A DNA stretch of 64,000 nucleotides, from NCBI RefSeq assembly GCF_900116635.1, contig NZ_FPBJ01000019.1:1-64000 (forward strand), written 5' to 3'. Below, piece after piece: positions 59,314-64,000 of the stretch (positions are counted from its first letter, which is position 1; each line of letters starts with the position of its first letter). A program made the position numbers and the translations under genes. The stretch is from Xenorhabdus koppenhoeferi. GTDB taxonomy: Bacteria > Pseudomonadota > Gammaproteobacteria > Enterobacterales > Enterobacteriaceae. The notes under the pieces are model-generated. The model was given only the letters and a program-made list of their open reading frames with translations. It was not told the DNA's origin and ran no database searches.

Positions 59314-59562
59314 ACAAAAGCTGATAAAGCCGCCAGAATGTATGACAAAATGCAGTTGTTTGTAGATGATATGCAAGGGCTGGGGCAGAGCCTCAATAAA
59401 GCACAAGCAGATTACAGTTTTGCAATGAAAAAACTGGTCGAGGGACGAGGTAATCTGGTTAGCTAAGCCGAAGGATTCCGTGATTTAGGTGTAGATGTGA
59501 AGCGTCCTATTGATTCGCAGTTGATTGAGAAATCTTTCCAATCACTGCAGGTTAATGAGTGA
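59314..59562 (+). pseudogene. rmuC: rmuC remnant (C-terminal fragment)
   Basis: Reads ADKAARMYDKMQLFVDDMQG, LGQSLNKAQADYSFAMKKL, VEGRGNLVS, then a TAA (59464-59466), then AEGFRDLGVDVKRPID and ends at 59562. This is the end of DNA recombination protein RmuC, and its place before ubiE is where rmuC stands in E. coli. The internal stop is consistent with one C-to-T change of a CAA glutamine codon (E. coli has AQAEAFRGLG). The N-terminal three quarters are missing. Confidence 0.88.
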
Positions 59563-59637
59563 AGTCTGGATAGGGTTTTATCCGAAAGGCTGATACACTT
59601 GCTATAAATTTTTTTGAATAAAAAGCGGACAATTAAC

Positions 59638-60393
59638 ATGGCAGATCAATCAAAAGAAACCACTGATTTTGGTTTCCGCACCGTAGCCAAAGAAGAAAAA
59701 AAAGAGATGGTGGCAGAGGTGTTTCATTCTGTAGCCGTAAAATATGACTTGATGAATGATTTGATGTCATTTGGGATTCATCGAATTTGGAAGCGTTTCA
59801 CTATTGAGGCAAGTGGTGTCCGCCGAGGTCATAAGGTTCTTGATCTGGCTGGCGGGACTGGCGATCTGGCGGCAAAATTTTCCCGTATTGTAGGTGAGCG
59901 AGGCCAGGTTGTTTTAGCAGACATTAACGACTCAATGTTGAAAGTCGGGCGCGAAAAATTACGTGATATCGGCATCGTGGGCAATGTCAATTATGTTCAG
60001 GCCAATGCAGAAGTATTACCTTTCCCGGATAATTATTTTGACTGTATTACCATCTCTTTTGGCTTACGTAATGTCACAGATAAAGAAAAAGCGCTGCGCT
60101 CAATGTACCGAGTGCTTAAACCAGGCGGACGCTTATTGGTTCTGGAATTCTCCAAACCTATACTGGCAGCGTTGAGCAAGGTTTATGATGCTTATTCATT
60201 CCATATTTTACCTCGAATTGGTCAATTGATTGTCAAAGATGCAGATAGCTACCGTTATCTGACTGAATCTATTCGTATGCACCCTGATCAGGAAATGTTA
60301 AAAGGCATGATGGAAGAAGCGGGTTTTGATCAAGTCTCTTATAGCAATATGACAGGGGGGATCGTTGCACTGCATAAAGGATTCAAATTCTGA
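59638..60393 (+). CDS. ubiE: ubiquinone/menaquinone C-methyltransferase UbiE
   Basis: SAM-dependent enzyme acting in both quinone pathways. The 251-residue length equals E. coli UbiE. SAM motif I is [15 protein letters not shown] and later motifs [15 protein letters not shown] and [15 protein letters not shown] are intact. The ATG at 59638 ([12 protein letters not shown]) matches the family; eight upstream codons are unlikely to be translated. Confidence 0.97.
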   Translation: MADQSKETTDFGFRTVAKEEKKEMVAEVFHSVAVKYDLMNDLMSFGIHRIWKRFTIEASGVRRGHKVLDLAGGTGDLAAKFSRIVGERGQVVLADINDSMLKVGREKLRDIGIVGNVNYVQANAEVLPFPDNYFDCITISFGLRNVTDKEKALRSMYRVLKPGGRLLVLEFSKPILAALSKVYDAYSFHILPRIGQLIVKDADSYRYLTESIRMHPDQEMLKGMMEEAGFDQVSYSNMTGGIVALHKGFKF

Positions 60394-60394
60394 A

Positions 60395-61078
60395 ATGGAA
60401 ACACCCTTATCAAGCCATAGTGTGAATTCTGCGGTATCCAACTCAATGGTATTGAAGGATAAGGTGTTGTTTCCGATTCTGGCAGCCTTTCTGGAAACGA
60501 CTCTGAATCATCTATTGTACCGTGAAGCCGTATTAAGGCCCGCCCGTTTGAGATTGGTGGGAAAAACACTGTCTATCGAATTGAAAGAAATTGAAGCACC
60601 ATTAGTGCTGATATTTAGTGAAAAACAAGTGGATGTTTTGAGTCAATGGCCGGAACCTACGGATTGCTCAATGAAAGCGACAATACCGGCAATACTTAAA
60701 TTGCGGGATCGCCAATGTCTTTCAGCGCTGATTAACAGTGGAGAAATTGTTATTGAGGGAGATATGCAGGTTATTCAACAATGGGCAGCATTGTTGGATA
60801 TGTCGGAGTGGGATCCCGCCCATTACCTTTCTCCCTATCTTGGTGATATTGTCTCAGAAGGGATCAGCCGGATGATGAAGAAAGGTATTAAGTTTGCCAG
60901 TAATACAGTTGTAAGGAAGAAGGCTTATTTCACTGAATCATTGACAGAAGAATGGAAAATGTCTCCAAGTGCGTTGGAAATGGTTTATTTCAGTGAAGAG
61001 GTCAATGCTGTCGCCAATGAGTTGACTCAAATCGAAAAACGGTTGGCAGCACTGGAGGGAAAACATGACACCCAGTGA
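60395..61078 (+). CDS. ubiJ: ubiquinone biosynthesis accessory factor UbiJ
   Basis: SCP2-domain lipid-binding protein (227 residues) that helps organise the aerobic ubiquinone complex. [16 protein letters not shown] and [25 protein letters not shown] carry the SCP2 core, and a C-terminal coiled coil ([18 protein letters not shown]) follows. The start at 60395, one base after the ubiE stop, is preferred; another ATG at 60446 would be closer to the E. coli start. It overlaps ubiB by 14 bases. Confidence 0.9.
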   Translation: METPLSSHSVNSAVSNSMVLKDKVLFPILAAFLETTLNHLLYREAVLRPARLRLVGKTLSIELKEIEAPLVLIFSEKQVDVLSQWPEPTDCSMKATIPAILKLRDRQCLSALINSGEIVIEGDMQVIQQWAALLDMSEWDPAHYLSPYLGDIVSEGISRMMKKGIKFASNTVVRKKAYFTESLTEEWKMSPSALEMVYFSEEVNAVANELTQIEKRLAALEGKHDTQ

Positions 61079-62702
61079 AATCAAACGGCTTTACTTCATT
61101 ATCAGAATTTTTCTTTCTTATGGTCTGGACGAACTTATTCCTAATATTCGTCTGACATGGCCCTTACGTTTCGGGCGCTATTTCCTGTTTTGGATATCCA
61201 ATCAGCACAAGGACAAACCACTTGGTGAGCGTCTGCGTTTGGCGCTGCAAGAACTAGGCCCAGTATGGATCAAGTTTGGTCAAATGCTCTCTACTCGCCG
61301 GGATTTGTTTCCTACTGCGATTGCTGATCAACTATCGATGTTGCAAGATCGGGTCGTTTCCTTTGATGGTGAGGTGGCACGAAAATCAATTGAAACTGCA
61401 TTAGAAGGTTCTCTGGAAACGTGGTTTGAGAATTTTGACCCGGAACCATTGGCTTCGGCATCCATTGCTCAAGTACATACCGCCCGTTTGAAAGAGAATG
61501 GCAAAGAAGTCGTTCTGAAAGTCATTCGCCCAGATATCCTGCCTGTTATCAAAGCGGATATACGGTTAATGTATCGTTTGGCAAACTTAGTGCCTTTGTT
61601 ACCTGATGGTCGTCGTCTTCGGCCACGTGAAGTCGTGCGTGAATACGAGAAAACGTTGCTTGATGAGTTGAATTTGTTGCGTGAAACCGCAAATGCGATT
61701 CAATTGCGTCGGAACTTTGAAGATAGCTCGATGCTTTATGTGCCGGAAGTTTATCCTGATTATTGTCGGGAAAATGTATTGGTCATGGAGCGAATTTACG
61801 GCATTCCTGTGTCTGATGTTACGGCTCTGAAGGCACATAACACGAATATGAAATTATTGGCTGAGCGTGGTGTTCAGGTATTTTTCACCCAAGTATTTCG
61901 CGATAGCTTTTTTCATGCTGATATGCACCCGGGTAATATCTTTGTCAGTTATGAAAATCCGGAAGATCCGACTTATATCGGTATTGATTACGGTATAGTG
62001 GGTTCTTTGAATAAAGACGATAAACGCTATCTGGCGGAAAATTTCATTGCTTTCTTCAATCGTGATTATCGTCGGGTGGCTGAGCTACATGTTGATTCCG
62101 GCTGGATTCCTGCTGATACTAATGTGGAGGACTTCGAATTCGCTATCCGTACTGTTTGTGAGCCGATTTTTGAAAAGCCGCTGGCTGAAATCTCATTTGG
62201 GCATGTTTTATTGAATCTCTTCAATACCGCCCGCCGTTTTAATATGGCTATTCAGCCTCAATTGGTCTTGCTGCAAAAAACACTATTGTATGTTGAAGGG
62301 TTGGGACGCCAGCTTTATCCCCAACTTGATTTATGGAAAACAGCAAAACCGTTTTTGGAAGATTGGCTGCATAGTCAGGTCGGAATACCAGCCATTTTTC
62401 GTGCTTTTAAAGAAAAAGCCCCCTATTGGGTGGAGAAATTACCGGAACTGCCTGAATTAGTATATGGCACACTTCAGCAACACCGATATTTACAGATGAG
62501 TATTGACCAAATATCACAACAGTTCAAAAACCAGCAGGTTAAACAGCGTAAGTCGCTTTATTTACTGGGGATTGGGGCAACATTGTTTATTTGCGGTAGC
62601 CTGTTTTTTATCACAGGGCAGGAACATTTATCATGGGGATTGATGGGTACCGGAATTGTATCGTGGATATTGGGATGGCGTAAGTTAAACAAACGTCAGT
62701 AA
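61065..62702 (+). CDS. ubiB: ubiquinone biosynthesis ATPase/kinase-like UbiB
   Basis: ABC1/ADCK atypical kinase-like protein of 545 residues that supports ubiquinone synthesis, probably by extracting lipid intermediates from the membrane. The KxGQ motif is in [16 protein letters not shown], the A-rich loop in [11 protein letters not shown] and the catalytic [10 protein letters not shown] is intact. Two C-terminal transmembrane helices anchor it (about 500-540). Confidence 0.97.
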   Translation: MTPSEIKRLYFIIRIFLSYGLDELIPNIRLTWPLRFGRYFLFWISNQHKDKPLGERLRLALQELGPVWIKFGQMLSTRRDLFPTAIADQLSMLQDRVVSFDGEVARKSIETALEGSLETWFENFDPEPLASASIAQVHTARLKENGKEVVLKVIRPDILPVIKADIRLMYRLANLVPLLPDGRRLRPREVVREYEKTLLDELNLLRETANAIQLRRNFEDSSMLYVPEVYPDYCRENVLVMERIYGIPVSDVTALKAHNTNMKLLAERGVQVFFTQVFRDSFFHADMHPGNIFVSYENPEDPTYIGIDYGIVGSLNKDDKRYLAENFIAFFNRDYRRVAELHVDSGWIPADTNVEDFEFAIRTVCEPIFEKPLAEISFGHVLLNLFNTARRFNMAIQPQLVLLQKTLLYVEGLGRQLYPQLDLWKTAKPFLEDWLHSQVGIPAIFRAFKEKAPYWVEKLPELPELVYGTLQQHRYLQMSIDQISQQFKNQQVKQRKSLYLLGIGATLFICGSLFFITGQEHLSWGLMGTGIVSWILGWRKLNKRQ

Positions 62703-62863
62703 TAATTAAAATGTAAATGAAATCTAAACCTCATTAAAGGTTAAAAGTACGTATAAGGTTTCTTTGTCACTACACTTGGTATGATTGCATTATTTTCGAA
62801 CATAAAGTTTGTCGTTTATAATGAAATTATTAGTGGTATTTCGATGAATAGAGGTAAATCAGT

Positions 62864-63136
62864 ATGGGTGGTATAAGTATTTGGCAATTGCTCATTATTG
62901 CTGTCATTGTCGTATTGCTGTTCGGTACTAATAAGCTTCGTACTTTGGGTTCAGATTTAGGAGCTTCAATCAAAGGCTTCAAAAAGTCAATTAGCGATGA
63001 TGATGAAAAAAGTGAAAAACTGGATCAGGCTGAAAAAAATAGCCATGATGCCGATTTCGAAACCAAAAATATCGCTGAAAAGCCCATTGTTGCACAATCT
63101 GAAAAATCAGAGAGCAAGAATAAAGAGCAGGTATAA
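62864..63136 (+). CDS. tatA: Sec-independent translocase subunit TatA
   Basis: Pore-forming subunit of the twin-arginine pathway, 90 residues: one N-terminal membrane helix ([20 protein letters not shown]), the [14 protein letters not shown] hinge and amphipathic helix, then a charged tail. First gene of tatABC. Confidence 0.96.
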   Translation: MGGISIWQLLIIAVIVVLLFGTNKLRTLGSDLGASIKGFKKSISDDDEKSEKLDQAEKNSHDADFETKNIAEKPIVAQSEKSESKNKEQV

Positions 63137-63139
63137 ACA

Positions 63140-63568
63140 GTGTTTGACATTGGTTTTAGTGAACTGCTGCTGGTGATGATTATTGGCTTGGTTGTTCTGG
63201 GACCAGAACGTTTGCCTATTGCAGTTAAAACAGTGGTTGGGTGGATACGGGCATTGCGCTCTTTGGCGGCTAATGTCCAAAATGAACTAGCCCAAGAACT
63301 GAAATTGCAAGAGCTTCAGGAGAGCCTAAAAAAAATGGAAGAAAAAGCGGATATGCAGTCGTTGTCTCCAGAATTGAAGGCATCAATGGAGGAACTGAGA
63401 GAAGCGGCTGAATCGTTGAAAAACACTTATCAGCTAAGGCCGGATGAAGTTAAGGAACTGGAGGAAGATGAAACCCATTTTCACTCTTCTGTTTCTCCGC
63501 CGACTGTAAAACTTCCGCTTTCAGAACCGTTGGATTCTGAGCAATCAGAGCCCACGCTAAAGCCGTAA
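63140..63568 (+). CDS. tatB: Sec-independent translocase subunit TatB
   Basis: Receptor-complex subunit of 142 residues: N-terminal helix [26 protein letters not shown] hinge, then a long helical region with predicted coiled coil ([18 protein letters not shown]). It begins three bases after tatA with GTG at 63140. Confidence 0.96.
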   Translation: MFDIGFSELLLVMIIGLVVLGPERLPIAVKTVVGWIRALRSLAANVQNELAQELKLQELQESLKKMEEKADMQSLSPELKASMEELREAAESLKNTYQLRPDEVKELEEDETHFHSSVSPPTVKLPLSEPLDSEQSEPTLKP

Positions 63569-63610
63569 CAAAATGAATCTCCTGAACAAGCAAAGGGCAA
63601 ACACTAAAAC

Positions 63611-64000
63611 ATGTCTGTGGATAACACCCAACCTCTTATCAGCCATCTGATTGAGCTGCGTAAGCGGATTTTAAATAGCTTAATTACTGTGCTGGTGGTT
63701 TTTTTGGCATTGGTTTACTTTTCCAATGACATTTATCGTCTTATTGCTGCACCTTTAATGGAACAATTGCCTGAAGGTGCAAATATGATTGCGACGGATG
63801 TTGCTTCACCTTTCTTTACACCAATAAAACTGACCATTATGGTGTCTATTTTTGTTTCGGCACCGATGATCCTTTATCAAGTATGGGCATTTGTTGCTCC
63901 GGCGTTGTATAAGCATGAGCGTCGCCTGATTATGCCTTTACTATTTTCCAGCAGTTTATTGTTTTATATAGGAATGGCATTCGCTTATTTTGTGGTTTTT
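63611..64000 (+). CDS. tatC: Sec-independent translocase subunit TatC (partial)
   Basis: First 130 codons of TatC, the polytopic receptor that reads twin-arginine signals; the window ends inside the gene. The N-terminus [20 protein letters not shown] includes the conserved HLxELRxR motif, followed by the first membrane helices and FFTPIKL. Confidence 0.96.
   Translation, partial: MSVDNTQPLISHLIELRKRILNSLITVLVVFLALVYFSNDIYRLIAAPLMEQLPEGANMIATDVASPFFTPIKLTIMVSIFVSAPMILYQVWAFVAPALYKHERRLIMPLLFSSSLLFYIGMAFAYFVVF

Overview
The window is chromosomal DNA of a gammaproteobacterium in the Enterobacterales. Moderate-to-low GC, protein sequences that diverge from but align along their length with Escherichia coli homologues, and at least five complete plus two decayed ERIC repeats point to the Morganellaceae, most likely Xenorhabdus or Photorhabdus. 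The genus cannot be settled from this sequence alone.

Region 1 (1-39.1 kb) is a mirror image of the E. coli block ampG-yajG-bolA-tig-clpP-clpX-lon-hupB-ppiD-ybaV-fadM-queC-decR-mdlAB-tesB-ffs-hha-tomB-acrBAR-mscK-rsmS-priC-apt-dnaX-ybaB-recR-htpG-adk. It holds protein quality control (trigger factor, ClpXP, Lon, HtpG, PpiD), multidrug efflux (AcrAB with its repressor), replication and repair (DnaX with an intact programmed frameshift site, RecR, PriC), 4.5S RNA and the Hha/TomB pair. Several E. coli genes of this block are absent (ybaN, ybaY, ybaZ, amtB-glnK, cof). tesB survives only as a deleted and frameshifted pseudogene. A cysteine-degrading enzyme with its DecR-type regulator replaces the usual neighbours.

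Region 2 (39.1-50 kb) is a patchwork. It starts with an IS remnant at the synteny break after ampG, then epmB/efp, a guanidine-II riboswitch with the guanidinium exporter gdx, two small HTH regulators, a possible 28-residue membrane peptide, a nucleoside hydrolase, and an accessory catabolic cluster (FAD amine oxidase-like protein, cupin, aldehyde dehydrogenase, glycerate kinase) facing an MFS exporter.

Region 3 (50-64 kb) carries argF/I with two ARG boxes, rraB, a polar amino acid (cystine-type) ABC importer, a second IS remnant, a BOF-family periplasmic protein with a possible small RNA or attenuator in front, a GntP permease, and udp with paired CRP sites. It continues with a tyrosine phosphatase and a DedA protein next to a decayed rmuC, then ubiE-ubiJ-ubiB and tatABC (tatC cut by the window end).

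The most interesting points are regulatory and evolutionary. An ERIC element is inserted in the 5' leader of heat-shock gene lon downstream of a recognisable sigma32 promoter; another ERIC end supplies the last codons and stop of fadM. The dnaX frameshift signal has a slightly different stop context from E. coli. The guanidine-II riboswitch is clear. The amine oxidase/ALDH/glycerate kinase cluster suggests an uncharacterised route into glycerate metabolism. I found no CRISPR array, tRNA, rRNA or intact mobile element.
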